Counted from the stretch's first letter, positions 10,078-21,100 are shown. The stretch: DNA of 64,000 nt from Platerodrilus igneus (GCA_036346225.1 JARFIW010001491.1:3224001-3288000), one strand, 5' to 3'. Made by a program: numbers and translations. The notes: a model not told the origin generated them from the letters alone.

Positions 10078-10503
10078 TTAGCGTTTTTGGTGGTTTTCTT
10101 CTTTGTCGATAATTTTTGCGTCCTCCCATTTTATTTTATGACTGGAGTTCCATGCATGTTGGCAAATCATGGATTTTTCAAATGTTCTATTTTTTATATA
10201 TGATTTATGTTCTTTTAATCGAACTTCAAATGGTCTGGAACTTTCCCCCATATAAAACTTGTTACATTCGCACGGTATTTTGTAAATGCAGTTTATTGAA
10301 CTTTGTATTGCGTTTTTGGGTTTTGTTTTTGTTAATTGTGCTCTTATTGTATTGTTGGTTCTAAATACTGTTTTAATTCTAAATTTGTTTCCTATTCTTT
10401 GAATTTTTTCGGAGAATCCTTTTATGTATGGTATTGAGAGCATTTTTTGGTGTGTATCGTTGTTTTTGTTTTCTTTTTCTTTATTTTTAAGGTTTTTATT
10501 CAT
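10078..10503 (-). CDS. GIY-YIG endonuclease domain of Penelope-like element
   Basis: 141 codons from an internal Met. The N-terminal 60 residues are a Lys/Asn-rich linker (ENKNNDTHQK...IKTVFRTNNTIR). The endonuclease motif follows as CIYKIPCECNKFYMGESSR, with the conserved Arg and Lys/His further on (RLKEHKSYIKN) and a final CQHAWNSSHKIKW block typical of the family. In Penelope elements this domain nicks the target DNA to prime reverse transcription. The canonical YIG is FYMG here, a mild deviation. The frame is intact to its stop. Upstream, 10504-10735 is readable in a neighbouring frame as RT-to-endonuclease linker (YRKPTHTNRYLNF...), so the whole is one broken ORF. Confidence 0.85.
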   Translation of the reverse strand: MNKNLKNKEKENKNNDTHQKMLSIPYIKGFSEKIQRIGNKFRIKTVFRTNNTIRAQLTKTKPKNAIQSSINCIYKIPCECNKFYMGESSRPFEVRLKEHKSYIKNRTFEKSMICQHAWNSSHKIKWEDAKIIDKEENHQKR

Positions 10504-10757
10504 TTCGTTCTCTATTATTCTTTTAGGATATTTGTTTTCTATTAGTGTACATCTGATTAGGTCTTTCTCTTTCTTTAAAATTTCTTCGTTTGATGATATT
10601 AATTTTGCTCTATTATAGATGGTTTTGATAATTCCTCGTTTGACACAGTGTGGGTGGTTTGAATCAAAGTTTAAGTATCTGTTTGTGTGCGTTGGTTTTC
10701 TGTATACCGATGTATTAATTGTTGTTTGCTAACTAGAATATCTAAAAACGGAAGTTT

Positions 10758-11479
10758 TCATTGTTGTTCTAATTCATATGTGAATTTAATAGTTGGTTCT
10801 ATTTCGTTAATTGACTGTACAAAGTTTTTAATTAGTTCTGTATTATAAGGCCAAATAGCATAGACATCATCTACGTATCTCCACCAGATTAGTGGTTTCA
10901 ATTCTTGTGTGAATATTACATCTTTTTCGAATTCCTCCATGAATATATTACTAAAGATTGGCGATAGTGGACTTCCCATTGCCATTCCGAAGCTTTGTTT
11001 GTAGAATTGATCACTTATTTGAAAATATGTGGTATTCACGCATAAACCAAGTAATTCCATAATCGATGATATACTTAGTTTTGCTCTTTCTTTAAGGTTG
11101 TGATCTTATTCTAGTTTGTTTTTTATAATATTAAGCGTTTTGTTTATAGGGACATTTGTGAAGAGATTTACTACATCAAAACTTACCATTGTGTGTGTAT
11201 TTTCAATTTTTATGTTTGATAATTTTTCTAAAAAGTGTTGGTTGTTTTTTTATGCAAGAATCCGTTTACCTGCTAATGGATTTATAATTGTTAGGAGAAA
11301 TTTTGCTAAATTATGGCATGGTGAATCCATGGAGCTTACGATAGGTCTTAAAGGAATGTCTTTTTTATGAATTTTTGGTAGACCGTAAAAGTGGGGTGGT
11401 TTACTGTAATGTGGGACCAGTTTACTTCTTTCTTTGTCTTCGAATTCATTTTTAAATTTAAATAGAGTTTTGTATATTT
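10758..11479 (-). pseudogene. Penelope-type reverse transcriptase, frameshifted
   Basis: Starting at the junction near 11478 the frame reads FKNEFEDKERSKLVPHYSK, then PPHFYGLPKIHK and PLRPIVSSMDSPCHNLAKF. A T-run near 11245 shifts the frame; the next block SFDVVNLFTNVPINKT is readable, then a stop at about 11110, then the frame at 11060 gives GMAMGSPLSPIFSNIFMEEF and the catalytic block WWRYVDDVYAIWPY. The catalytic Asp pair is therefore present. Length is below that of the family, because the N-terminal third is replaced by LINE sequence. By family this enzyme makes cDNA at the nicked target. Confidence 0.85.
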
Positions 11480-11700
11480 TGGGTATCTCGCCTGTCTTAT
11501 ACATATAGGTTACAAGTTGGAAGAGACGTTCTGTTACTGCTCGTCCATCGACTTTTAGAGTTTCTGCTTGCACCTTATCTGTACCCGGCGTCTTACCATT
11601 TTTCAGATCCTTTAATGCTAATTCAAACTCATCTCTAAGTATAGGGTATCCCAAGTCATCCTTTTCAATGTTTGATTCAGTTCTTAGTTTTTATGTATAA
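11480..11700 (-). mobile_element. LINE RT fragment fused in frame to the Penelope-like element
   Basis: The minus-strand reading MGYPILRDEFELALKDLKNG, through PGTDKVQAETLK, to YMYKTGEIPK matches the region before RT in the LINE copies at 61880-62045 (plus) and 45880-45990 (minus). The match ends at GGGTATCTCG (11481-11490), where Penelope RT begins. One continuous 134-codon frame (11250-11654) therefore carries both families. Confidence 0.8.
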
Positions 11701-12559
11701 TTTCCGGACACGTTATGTTTAAATTAAGCTCCTTTTGAACTTACTGTTTAGAACACTGTAATGGATTTTTAGCAAACACGTGACCGTCGTAAGCCAGCGG
11801 GAGTTGATTTTCACCGTGGGGCGTTCCCAAAAGACACTTGTAATTAGCGCCTTGCGGGAGTTAGTTGTAGTGAGTAGTGCTGCGAGGGGTTACTCTCTTT
11901 TTCTCTATACCTTTCTCTTTCCTTGCATTTGTCTTCCATACGTTGCGACGTTTCTTTAAAATGTTTATAATTATTTCATTTTAATAGTTTCTGTATTAGT
12001 TAGTATTAGTTAAGTTATTTCCTTTAAGAAATATAATTTTTGGGTTACATGCATTCTTGATCTAAGGAAAGAATATTTTTGTATCTTATATTGTTCGTAT
12101 TCAAAGGTTGCTAATTTATTATGATGGTTTTAAAGGCTAGAAATGGCATCAGTAACGTAACTTTGCATTCTCAAATTATTACAACTTTATTTTTCTTTAA
12201 TTTTGATCAATAACGTATCACACTGTCGCCTACGACCTTATCGTCTGGGCACGAAGAAGTTCACATGCAAAAATGTGCTGATTAAAAAAATGGAAAGTCC
12301 CTTCCTCTGAAACTAAAATAAAGTTTAAAGTAAGATAACATTACATATATTAGATATAAAGAAACGACACAAAACAATTTCAATTTGCAGTCTTAATTCA
12401 TTTGTCCGAATTCTGCCGAAGATATCTGAATTACTGTATAGAGAGAAGAATTTTGTTATAGAGCAATTCGTCTTTACATTCAAAGAAATAACATGTAACT
12501 TGAGTAGTGTAACATCTCATACATAGGCAATAATTGTTTTATGAATATATAGGCAATTA
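11701..12559. repeat. Non-coding stretch with a dispersed repeat (12010-12082 and 12327-12440)
   Basis: 12013-12082 (TTATTTCCTTTAAGAAATAT onward) and 12330-12440 match, in inverse orientation, 34310-34500, where the two parts are adjacent. Here they are separated by about 245 bp, so this copy holds an insertion or the other a deletion. A CACTGTCGCC motif at about 12221 resembles the primer-site region of the element at 13219. No gene is seen in 11701-12559. Confidence 0.55.
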
Positions 12560-12964
12560 TTACACTGCTATATGTTCGAAGGATTGCCGTGATTCAGGCG
12601 CAAAAATGTAGTCGACCCGTTTGTCGATCCGTGCTGTCATGCGCGTGAGCTTGAAAGCAGCTGCTTGACGTACTTGATCGACCATTATTGTGGCAGATGT
12701 AGTCCGCATAACATAATTTAAACGTGGTAGGAAGTCCCTGCCAAGATGAAGAATCCAAAGTTGGATTCGTGGCAGAGGCATGTCGCCTGGTGGATGGAAA
12801 ACAGATAAGTAGAATAAATTGAAGACAATCCGCAGCAAGAAAAAGGTCGAAATAAAACGCAAGCAGTTCCGCATATAGTTCCACATGTAATTCCAGCTAT
12901 AAATTTCATATACAGTTTCATCTTTAATTCGTATAGAAGTCAATAAACTTTCAACATGATGCAT
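12560..12964 (-). CDS. Unrecognised open frame
   Basis: An open frame of 134 codons. Its first half is hydrophobic/aromatic (LRFISTFFLLRIVFNLFYLSV, positions about 33-53), perhaps one membrane segment but in AT-rich sequence. Its second half (FLPRLNYVMRTTSATIMVDQ to RVDYIFAPESRQSFEHI) has normal coding-like composition and richer GC content than its surroundings. Two other frames overlap it. I cannot place it in a family. It could be an eroded transposon ORF. No promoter or neighbour supports a host gene. Confidence 0.2.
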   Translation of the reverse strand: MHHVESLLTSIRIKDETVYEIYSWNYMWNYMRNCLRFISTFFLLRIVFNLFYLSVFHPPGDMPLPRIQLWILHLGRDFLPRLNYVMRTTSATIMVDQVRQAAAFKLTRMTARIDKRVDYIFAPESRQSFEHIAV

Positions 12965-13218
12965 TCCTTTGTATGGTGATCGAGTTGCACGTGCCTGTAA
13001 TCTGCAGGGGTAGTAAGTGTTTGAGCTCTTTCCTTGGTGAGTACATTATAATTTGTTATATCAAACACTGACCCGAACAAGAATTAAGCTTACGAGGAGG
13101 ATAGATAATTCTCTAAATGATTTGTTTTGAGAAAATTCAATAGATTTTTAATGTTTAAATGTATAAAAGTTTCCTGAGAAACGATCTTAAAGTTGTAGCA
13201 TAGTTTCATACCCTAACG
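12965..13218. other. No recognised feature
   Basis: AT-rich flank of the following LTR element; no gene or repeat recognised. Confidence 0.5.
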
Positions 13219-14120
13219 TGTAAAAGCTTTTCTATTAATATAAATTATGTGCCACAGAAAATAAGTAAAACAATTGGCTTGACGATTTCTGAATAGTTTT
13301 AGTGTTTTGAATACAAGATTAGAAGTTTTGGTAAAAATAAAATCACTTTATTTAAAAGATGTTAAATAGTTTGGCTGAATTTTTTTGTATTATTTGTTAA
13401 ATTAATATAGAGTCAATTAAGGCACGTGTTGGCTTAACATCTGTCAGGTAAACACCTGGACTTGCATGTTTACTTAAACAAGTACATGTATGTAGCACAA
13501 ATGAGTTGTATGATAAGCTAATCTTTAACTTATCCTTGTGAGCCGAGAACAAAGATCTTTGCTTGAAGCATTTGTGTAATGTTATGAAATATTAATTTTA
13601 TGGTGGGCTTCACCCACTAGTAACTGCCTCTTTTCTTAAAGCAACATCGATACGACCTTTTACTTCATGTCTGATAATTTTGATTGTCTTTAATTTATTT
13701 GATAAATTTATTTGACTAATTTTTTGTATATACAAGAGTTTGAAATAACATTATTACATATCTGCAAACAAGGTAATAGTTTTATTTCTGAAAATTCTAG
13801 CTACAAGGTTTAAGTGCATAAGATACACTGCTGTTGAGTATCTATCTTCAGGTATAAGATGATTCCCTTAAGGTTTATCTACGTCTTTTCTTAAGAAGAT
13901 TATTTTTGGTGTTTATGTCTGTGACGTAGTGGCGCCCTAAAATTGTATAAAAACAAGTTAATTAATAAAAGACCCCCCCCCATCTCATGCCTCCGCAGGA
14001 ATAGACCCCGAGAATAGTCCGCGTGCTTTTATAATTCTTTTTGGTAACACTGTTTGGCTCTGTCACCTTAACCGAAGCCATCCTCTGCATAATTAACCAG
14101 AAAGTCGAAATTTTATAACA
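13219..14120 (+). repeat. 5' LTR
   Basis: Starts TGTAAAAGC and ends ATAACA. It matches 17591-18494 over its whole length with scattered substitutions and short indels, for example a 12-base extra repeat of TGTATTATT in the other copy. It contains a poly-C run at 13973. Confidence 0.85.
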
Positions 14121-14217
14121 CTGTCGCCCGAAACGTTGGACTCGAGTTAAATTTTATTGTCGTTTGACTAAATTTTACTGTCGCTCGACTAATTTCACTG
14201 TCGTTCGAATAATTAAA
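14121..14217 (+). repeat. Primer-site region made of four TGTCG modules
   Basis: Directly after the LTR come CTGTCGCCCGAAACG (14121), TTGTCGTTTGACTAAA (14158), CTGTCGCTCGACTAAT (14178) and CTGTCGTTCGAATAAT (14198). The last three have a period of exactly 20 bp. The first occupies the primer-binding-site position. I cannot assign a tRNA; the first module is TGT rather than TGG. Confidence 0.6.
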
Positions 14218-14399
14218 CTCGTCTTTGTTAGTTCACATTTACTGAAATAATTTTGGTTAAGCCTGAAGTATTAAATTCCTTAATATAGTAGTAAATTTTG
14301 AGCTAGTATATTTTGTAGATGTTGATGAATTTATTGATAGTCGTGACTGAACGTTAATTTTAGTAAGGATTAATCAGACTTTTTGTACTGAATCTAGAA

Positions 14400-15421
14400 A
14401 TGGCAGGCGCTTACCAGATTGTGTATTTACACAAAGAGGATCTGGAATATGAATTAAATATTCGTGGTATAAGAAGTACTAGGTCTGTTTCTGAGAAGAG
14501 AAAAATTCTAGGTCGTTTGTTGGCAAAAGAACTTGGAAAATCGGGTTGTTTAATAGATCTCACAGAGTATACAGTAGAATTTTCTGTGGAATGTGCTGAA
14601 ATTAATGCCACTATTGACTCGATAAGAAATATTTTGCCTGAATTTGAAGGAAATACTTCGGATTCTGTTTTTAAGAGAGTTCAATCTAGGTTGACTCATT
14701 TGTCTGGTCGCGTTAAGAAAATGCAAATCCTTTAGAAAACCCTGAAGAGGCTATCACATTTAAAAATGAAACAATAGCTACTGTCATTATTCTAGAAGCT
14801 GAGTTATATGATAAAGTGGAGAAAATTTCAGAATCCACTTCCCATAATGATACAATTAATGCATCTTCTTCAACAGTCAGTGTGCCTATGCACACAGTAA
14901 CGTATCTTTCGCCACCAATACCTTTTAGTTCTTGGTCCGTAAAATTTAGTGGAGACCCTAAGGAGCAGTATATATTTTTAGATAGAGTATATGAATTGGC
15001 CCAGTCTCGTAAGGTATCGGAAGTAGATTTATTTAATAGTTCAGTTGAGTTTTTTGAGGAAGAAGGACTTCTTTGGTATAGAAGTGTGAAGAATTCATTA
15101 ACTGATTGGAGTTCTCTAGTGTCACAGTTAAAGGAAGATTTTTTACCTGCTCATTGTGAGGATGAAATATGGGAAGATATAAAATCAAGTAGACAGCAGA
15201 AGGATCAGCCGGTGGTATTATTTATTGCTCATATGGAGAGTTTGTTTTGTAGACTACCACAAGCCCCAGCAGGAACTACAAAGGTTAGGATTATAAGAAA
15301 AAATTTATTGCCAGATTTAATTTCACAACTAGCATTGTCTGAAATAGATAGCATATCTACCTTGAGAAAATTGTGTAAGAAACTGGAGGAAGCCTTATGT
15401 CATGTCGTCATACATGAGTAA
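14400..15421 (+). pseudogene. gag, one frameshift
   Basis: The N-terminal frame (14400-14735) starts MAGAYQIVYLHKEDLEYELN and is helical and charged. A shift near 14730 moves to a second frame (14816-15421). The second part holds the capsid signature: FSSWSVKFSGDPKEQYIFLD, then VEFFEEEGLLWYRSVKN, DWSSLVSQLKEDFLP, and RIIRKNLLPDLISQLAL. This is the retrotransposon gag domain, which would assemble particles around element RNA. No CCHC knuckle is seen before the stop at 15421, consistent with the deletion that removes the rest of Gag and most of Pol. ATG at 14400 is the first in frame after an AT-rich leader and looks right. Confidence 0.8.
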
Positions 15422-15581
15422 AATTTTAAATGATGCTTTAATGATTTGGTACACTAGTTTTTGCTGTCAGAATATCGTTTGAAAATTGCTCTTGTGCAGA
15501 GGCACGTTTTTGTTTTGATTTGGTTTAGTAGCAATTTTTTTATTTATATCCGCGTTGCAACGCAGTATGTTAAGTTGTATT

Positions 15582-15718
15582 TAGTCTAGGCGAGACTTGT
15601 CGTTGTGGGTTGTCGCGTAGCATTATGTTAGTCTAGACGAGACTCAGAAAGAGTTGGTCGCTCAGCATTATATAAGTCTAAACGAAACTCGTGGTAAGTT
15701 TGTCGCTCTAGCAGCTTT
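15582..15718 (+). repeat. 46-bp imperfect tandem repeat, three copies
   Basis: Units begin TAGTCTAGGCGAGACT (15582), TAGTCTAGACGAGACT (15628) and AAGTCTAAACGAAACT (15673), and each includes a GTCGC/TAGCATTA block. A looser fourth copy lies around 15765-15810. They fill the gap between gag and integrase, in place of protease-RT. Confidence 0.65.
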
Positions 15719-15944
15719 GGCATCATTATTTGAGGTTAGTAATGATGTAATTTTTTTGTTTATAAGTATAGGTGAGGCTCACAAAAGAGTCTGTCATTCT
15801 AGCAAGTTTATGCGTTGTGAAGCACTTTTGTTTGCTTTGACAGTTTGATTTTGAGTAGTATAAGAGTGTACCAGAACATTGATTTATTGTTATTCTCAAC
15901 AGAAGGTTAAAAGTAAGCGCATCTCATTGTACGTTTCTTAGAAA

Positions 15945-16674
15945 AAAAAGTTTTTCTTACTTATGGAGTTCCACAATTTATAATTTGTGACAATGGTCCT
16001 CAGTTGTCTGGGAAAAATTTCAAATCTCTGTGTGACAAATATGATGTTCAAAAGATCTGGTATACTGCTGTGTATTCCCCCCAGTGCAATTTCGTAGAAA
16101 GGTTCAATAGAACTGTTGGTACCGCTATCCGTTCATATGTTGACGAGCATGACTCGTGGGATCTTGAGCTGCCACAGATCCAATATGCAATAAACTCCGC
16201 TAAGCATGAGTCTACGACTTATTCCCCAAATTTTTTAGTTTTCGGAAGGCATGTTCCAGTCAGTGGTAAATTTTTGGTGATGAAGTTGCTCCTGAGGGAG
16301 ATATTGAAGTCGTTCCTGATAGTCGCTCTTCGTATGTTTCATATCGTTTAGGTCTACTTAAAATATTTAAAGATGTTCGTGCTAAATTACGTTTAGCTTA
16401 TGAACGTTCCAGTAAACAATATAATTTGAGAAGACGAGACATATCTTTTAAAGTTGGTGATAAAGTGTGGAGAGTGAACAAGGTGCTCTCTAGCGCAGGT
16501 TATAAGTTTACAGCTAAACTTGCACCAAAGTTTGTGTTGAGCGTTGTCAAGAAGAAGTGCTCAGGTGTGGTGTATGATTTGAATAATGTAGATGGATCAA
16601 AAGCCGGTAGATGGCATGTTAAAGATTTGAAGCCTTTTTCTACTTTAGATCCAAATGACACTTCTGAAAGTTAA
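15945..16674 (+). pseudogene. Integrase, C-terminal half
   Basis: The open reading begins FLTYGVPQFIICDNGPQLSG with the second catalytic Asp of the D,D-35-E core (CDNG). It continues through YTAVYSPQCNFVERFNRT, which supplies the Glu, and YAINSAKHESTTYSPNFLVF. One frameshift near 16275 leads to the frame ending at 16674, with RRDISFKVGDKVWRVNKVLS and the C-terminal SH3-like part ending WHVKDLKPFSTLD. The N-terminal HHCC zinc finger and the first catalytic Asp are missing, so the enzyme is inactive. Integrase joins LTR cDNA ends to host DNA. Confidence 0.85.
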
Positions 16675-17590
16675 GCAATGCTCTTGATATCTTGATTAAA
16701 AATAAGAAACATTCTTGTCTGTTTATTGTTTGTTCTGGTTAAATTTTTTTTGGTCTTAGAGAATATTTTTGATGGAAACTAGTATGTTTTCACTTTATTA
16801 ATTTCTTCTTTAGATGTGATCTTACCGTGAAGATAGTGGAGATGTTAAGTTAAGTAGGGACTTCTTCGTGGTGAAAAAGTGCATTTGAGTGCACGCGTTT
16901 TTTTGAGCTTGCGTTTTATAGATCTTCATTTTTTTTGGGGTTAGTATGTATTCTTTAAATAAGCTGCTTTAGGATGATTTACTTGTCTAAATATTAGTTT
17001 TTGTTTTGCTCATGGTTATTTAATATAGTATGTACAGTATAATTAAGGAATTCCTATTTGTGGGAATGCTTTTATTTTTTTTTTGTTCAGATGAAATTCT
17101 TTATTGGCTGCTTGCCAGTAGGTAGTATTGGAATGGAATGATTGTAGACCAACATGTTTGGTTTATTTGAACTTAGTTCATTTTGGGTTTTGCTATATCC
17201 TGTTCGGATATAAAGGCTATATCATAATATGGTGTAGGAATAATTTACGGTGGAGTTTGGCTTGAATTATTGTCAGGTTGAAATTTTAGGAAGCTGAATG
17301 CTTCAGTATATGGTTGAAGTTCTGTGGTAAGGTCTAGGAGAGACTACATGATCAAAAAGTTGAGTGACATAAGTTAGATCAGGCAGAACTCCGTTATGAT
17401 TGGTGATTCTGACCTCGATGTTTTGTTATTCTTCAGCACTTTGAAGTTCCTTTGTTTATTAGAGCTGACGATTATAGTTATAATTATGTAAATAAATTTA
17501 GGTATAAAATCAATATTAGTAGGATTAAAAAACTTGTAAATTTTTTTGAAATTAGTATTAACATTCATCGGTATAAGTTTGGAGCATTTT
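16675..17590 (+). other. Untranslated 3' part of the LTR element
   Basis: AT-rich with no recognisable ORF. No clear polypurine tract precedes the 3' LTR. The short minus-strand open frame 17374-17568 looks like a chance product. Confidence 0.5.
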
Positions 17591-18494
17591 TGTTAAAAGA
17601 TTTTCTATTAATATAAATTATGTGCCAAGAAAATAAGTAAAACAATTGGCTTGACGATTTCTGAATAGTTTTAGTGTTTTGAATACAAGATTAGAAGTTT
17701 TGGTAAAAATAAAATCACTTTATTTAAAAGATGTTAAATAGTTTGGCTAATTTTTTTTGTATTATTTGTATTATTTGTTAAATTAATATAGAGTCAATTA
17801 AGGCACATGTTGGCTTAACATCTGTCAGATAAACACCTGGACTTGCATGTTTACTTAAACAAGTACATGTATGTAGCACAAATGAGTTGTATGATAAGCT
17901 AATCTTTAACTTATCCTTGAGAGCCGAGAACAAAAATCTTTGCTTGAAGCATTTGTGTAATGTTATGAAATATTAATTTTATGATGGGATTCACCCACTA
18001 GTAACTGCCTCTTTTCTTAATGCAACATCGATACGACCTTTTTACTTCATGTCTGATAATTTTGATTGTCTTTAATTTATTTGATAAATTTATTTGACTA
18101 ATTTTTTGTATATACAAGAGCTTGAAATAACATTATTACATATCTGCAAACAAGGTAATAGTTTTATTTCTGAAAATTCTAGCTACAACGTTTAAGTGCA
18201 TAAGATACACTGTTGTTGAGTATAAGTATAAGTTGATTCCCTTAAGGTTTATCTACGTCTTTCCTTAAGAAGATTATTTTTGGTGTTTATGTCTGTGACG
18301 TAGTGGCGCCCTAAAATTGTATAAAGACAAGTTAATTAATAAAAGACACCCCCATCTCATGCCTCCGCAGGAATAGACCCTGAGATTAGTCCGCGTGCTT
18401 ATATAATTCTTTTTGGTAACACTGTTTGGCTCTATGTCACCTTAACTGAAGACACCCTCTGCATAATTAACCAGAAAGTCGAAATTTTATAACA
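17591..18494 (+). repeat. 3' LTR
   Basis: Begins TGTTAAAAG and ends ATAACA. It is paired with 13219-14120. Confidence 0.85.
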
Positions 18495-19392
18495 GTAGAT
18501 TAGTAAACATAGAAGAAAGTATCGAACCTATTAAGGCAGTTAGTCATTGAAGTTTGAATAATGCCCTACCAGGCTGGCTAGTAATAATTCAACGAACACA
18601 TAGATTCCCATTAAATAGACAACTTCATGTTGATTTAGAATATCTAATTTTCCTTTCGACGTCCCAGTATAATCTGATCGAAACAAACCACGTCCAGGAG
18701 ATAAAGGTTTTTAGTTATTTCCAAATTTTCTACATCCAAAAATCAGTCTAGGTATTTATGTTTAAATTTCTCAAACTACAACTACGGTTACTGTAAATGA
18801 CTAAACTTTTTTTTTTATTAAACTGTATGATATTTATAAACGTACACACAGTACGTTCTTGTTATTAGGTTACGAATTTAGATAATAACCTTGTTCGCCG
18901 AAACGTTTTCTATTAAGTAATTGGTGATATATTTTAGTTTTAAGGAAGTCTTGTAAAATCAAATGTTATATTATCTGAATTTTAATCCCGTTTCTAGGTA
19001 ACCGCAAAATAATTTATTCACAAAGCTGGAACTATCACCTTTACATTAGCTGAGAGAAACACCAATATAGGACTACTAAACAATTATGTTTTCGATACAA
19101 GCATATATAAACATTCTTAAATAAAAAAAGAATCTAAGCCGCATGTACGGCTCACAACCAAACTTAGACATTAAGTTCAACAAATATTACTTACCTTTGT
19201 GTTAAATATTTGAAATTTAATTGTACGCGAAAAAAAAAATAAATAGTAATGTGTAAAAATTTGTATTTAAAGTCGAATATCTTGATTAATAATTGAAATA
19301 TCGAAAAGTGAATAGCGTATTCGTATTCAGCGTAAAAAACTGGATAAGAATCATATATTATATGTCTTGTAACATCACGGGAACCGTGCAAC
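18495..19392. other. No recognised gene
   Basis: AT-rich sequence with only short open frames (for example 18554-18751). A small GCCGCATGTACGGCT imperfect palindrome is at about 19138. Nothing else is identifiable. Confidence 0.4.
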
Positions 19393-19432
19393 GGACAGAC
19401 AGACAGACCGACCGACAGACCGACCGACAGAC
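19393..19432. repeat. (GACA/GACC)n microsatellite
   Basis: Mixed GACA and GACC tetramers. Read on the minus strand this is a TCTG/TCGG run, similar in style to the CTGTCTGTCGGTCTG string at 75-88. Confidence 0.9.
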
Positions 19433-19504
19433 TAGACCATCTCATTAACCAAACGAAGTTTGGTTGAAAATTAAATACCAAATATATCACAAATTACTTA
19501 ATAC

Positions 19505-19800
19505 AATGAAAAACGTTTCCGGCAAACAAAATTACTATCTAAATTTTTATCCCAATAACAAGAACGCTCTGTTGGTAGGTTTATAAATTTCATGCAAGTA
19601 ATTAAAAATGTTCATTCAATTACAATAACTGTAGGCTATAGTTTCGGAAATTTTAATCATAAATACCTGAGAAGTGATTTTTGACTGTAGATAACTAGGA
19701 GACCATTAAAAGCCTTTATCACCTGAACGTATTTTGTTTTTACCAGATATTCCTGGGATCTGAATCAACATGCTTTTACCCAACATAAAACTGTAAATTA
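19505..19800 (+). repeat. Diverged dispersed repeat (partner at 33895-34145)
   Basis: CAAAATTACTATCTAAAT, ATGCAAGTAATTAAAAATGT, the TATAGTTTCGGAA block and CAACATGCTT recur in the same order and spacing at 33895-34145, with roughly 70 percent identity by eye. No coding capacity; class unknown. 19801-20199 after it holds only short open frames. Confidence 0.6.
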
Positions 19801-20199
19801 AATGGGAACCAAAGTGTCCCTCAAATTAGTACAGTCGAGGTTCCAGTGCTTTCTCAAAACAGAATTTTTAACGGGGTATTTCATTCAGTTTGTTTGTCGA
19901 TTACCGGCTAGATTTTCTGGCATCAAAACTGTACGTAACAAGATCTCTTCCAGAGAAGGCGTTATTAAAGAATATGAAATAGAGTCGTTGCTAACATGAG
20001 ATTACCGTTAGTGCATGAGCGATGATTACAACGTTTTTAATTGTAGAAAAAGTTATTTTAAATTGGTAAATTATCTCTATACAGATATTTTATCATGGAA
20101 TTTAGCTTTCACCCTTAAACTCTTTCGATACAATTTAGGGTGTTTATACCTAAAATATAACAAACCGCAATAATCAAGTAAAAATAAATTCCGTTGAGT

Positions 20200-20515
20200 T
20201 GCGTAAAATACGTTATAGTGCTGTTAGTTTTTGGCCTGTATATAAACTCCCTATATAATCTTGCTAAGTAATCACTACCTTTACATTTTCTGTCATAATG
20301 TCTCCTTCCACGTCGCATATTTTTGCTATACGGTTTTATACCCCTAAAATTCATTTTAATTAGTTTGTATGATTCGTCTGTCTTTCATATTTCCATCTTA
20401 TTTTGTACCTCCTTGCACTTTCCATCAATCCATTGTTCTCTAGCTTTCCTGCATGTGTGAATAATTTCCAATTTTAATGCTTTGTATCTGTTTTTCTACT
20501 TCGTCGTTTTACGGT
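20200..20515 (-). mobile_element. LINE fragment (linker between endonuclease and RT)
   Basis: Matches 46015-46290 of the LINE copy on the same strand, for example ATGTCTCCTTCCAC, GCTATACGGTTTTATA, CTAATTAGTTTGTA and the CCATCAATCCATTGTTCT block. About 75-80 percent identical, with no ORF left. Confidence 0.75.
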
Positions 20516-21100
20516 ATTCCGTGCAAACAAGAAAGAAAGTGGTAAAGTAAGTATAGATAATCGCCCACACCGAATACAGCAACAAAACAGAAGGGTATTG
20601 TCTTCTACAACCAGTTATTAGGACCAAATTCAAATGCTTGGTATCATCGAAACAGAGTTTTAATAATACCTCATCACCAAAAGTAGTTTTTAAATTATCG
20701 ATGCACTCCTTACTACCTTTTTCAGTCGAAAATAAAACAAAAACATTGTTCGAAAATGCACTTTGACGCGTATTAAATTCCTTTCAGTACTTTTGTATGT
20801 AGCGTCATTGTTATTTTAAATATAAATTAAGGGCCTTTTTCTGAACACCAATCAGTTCCTGTTGGATATTGTGCGGTTGGCTATTCACATCGCCTGATGA
20901 TCGTCGGTCAATAAGAAATGCCTGTATGCCGTAAATGGGGCCGGGAATAGCGTTTCCAGAAGGTTTCCGGTAGTGAACTGGCTACTTTTTACACGTGCCT
21001 CGAAGTGTAAGGCGTGCAGAAGAAGGCTCTTTCTCATTCACCCTTATTCCTGTCTAACTATTTTATACCCGAATCTCTTCTGCGGCAGATTTGAAATAGA
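20516..21100. other. No recognised feature
   Basis: No gene or known repeat recognised. GC content rises around 20930-21010 without a supported ORF. Confidence 0.4.

Larger units (their letters stand above)
10078..11479 (-). mobile_element. Penelope-like element, 5'-truncated
   Basis: On the minus strand an RT with the Penelope signatures PPHFYGLPKIHK, PLRPIVSSMDSP, SFDVVNLFTNVP, MGSPLSPIFSNIFMEEFE and WWRYVDDVYAIW is followed by a linker and a GIY-YIG endonuclease, the defining pair of this class. The 5' end is cut at about 11478, where the sequence switches abruptly to LINE-type RT. Frames are broken near 11245 (T-run), near 11110 (stop) and near 10735-10758. It is non-functional as read. 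Confidence 0.85.
13219..18494 (+). mobile_element. Ty3/gypsy LTR element with gag and integrase only
   Basis: Two direct repeats of about 0.9 kb (13219-14120 and 17591-18494) begin TG and end CA and enclose a plus-strand gag and the C-terminal half of pol. Protease, RT, RNase H and the start of integrase are gone, replaced by about 520 bp (15422-15945) with 46-bp imperfect repeats. The LTRs differ by a few percent. I see no matching target-site duplication (left flank ...TAACG, right flank GTAGA...), so the ends may be slightly wrong or the element recombined. Total 5.3 kb, non-autonomous. Confidence 0.8.
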
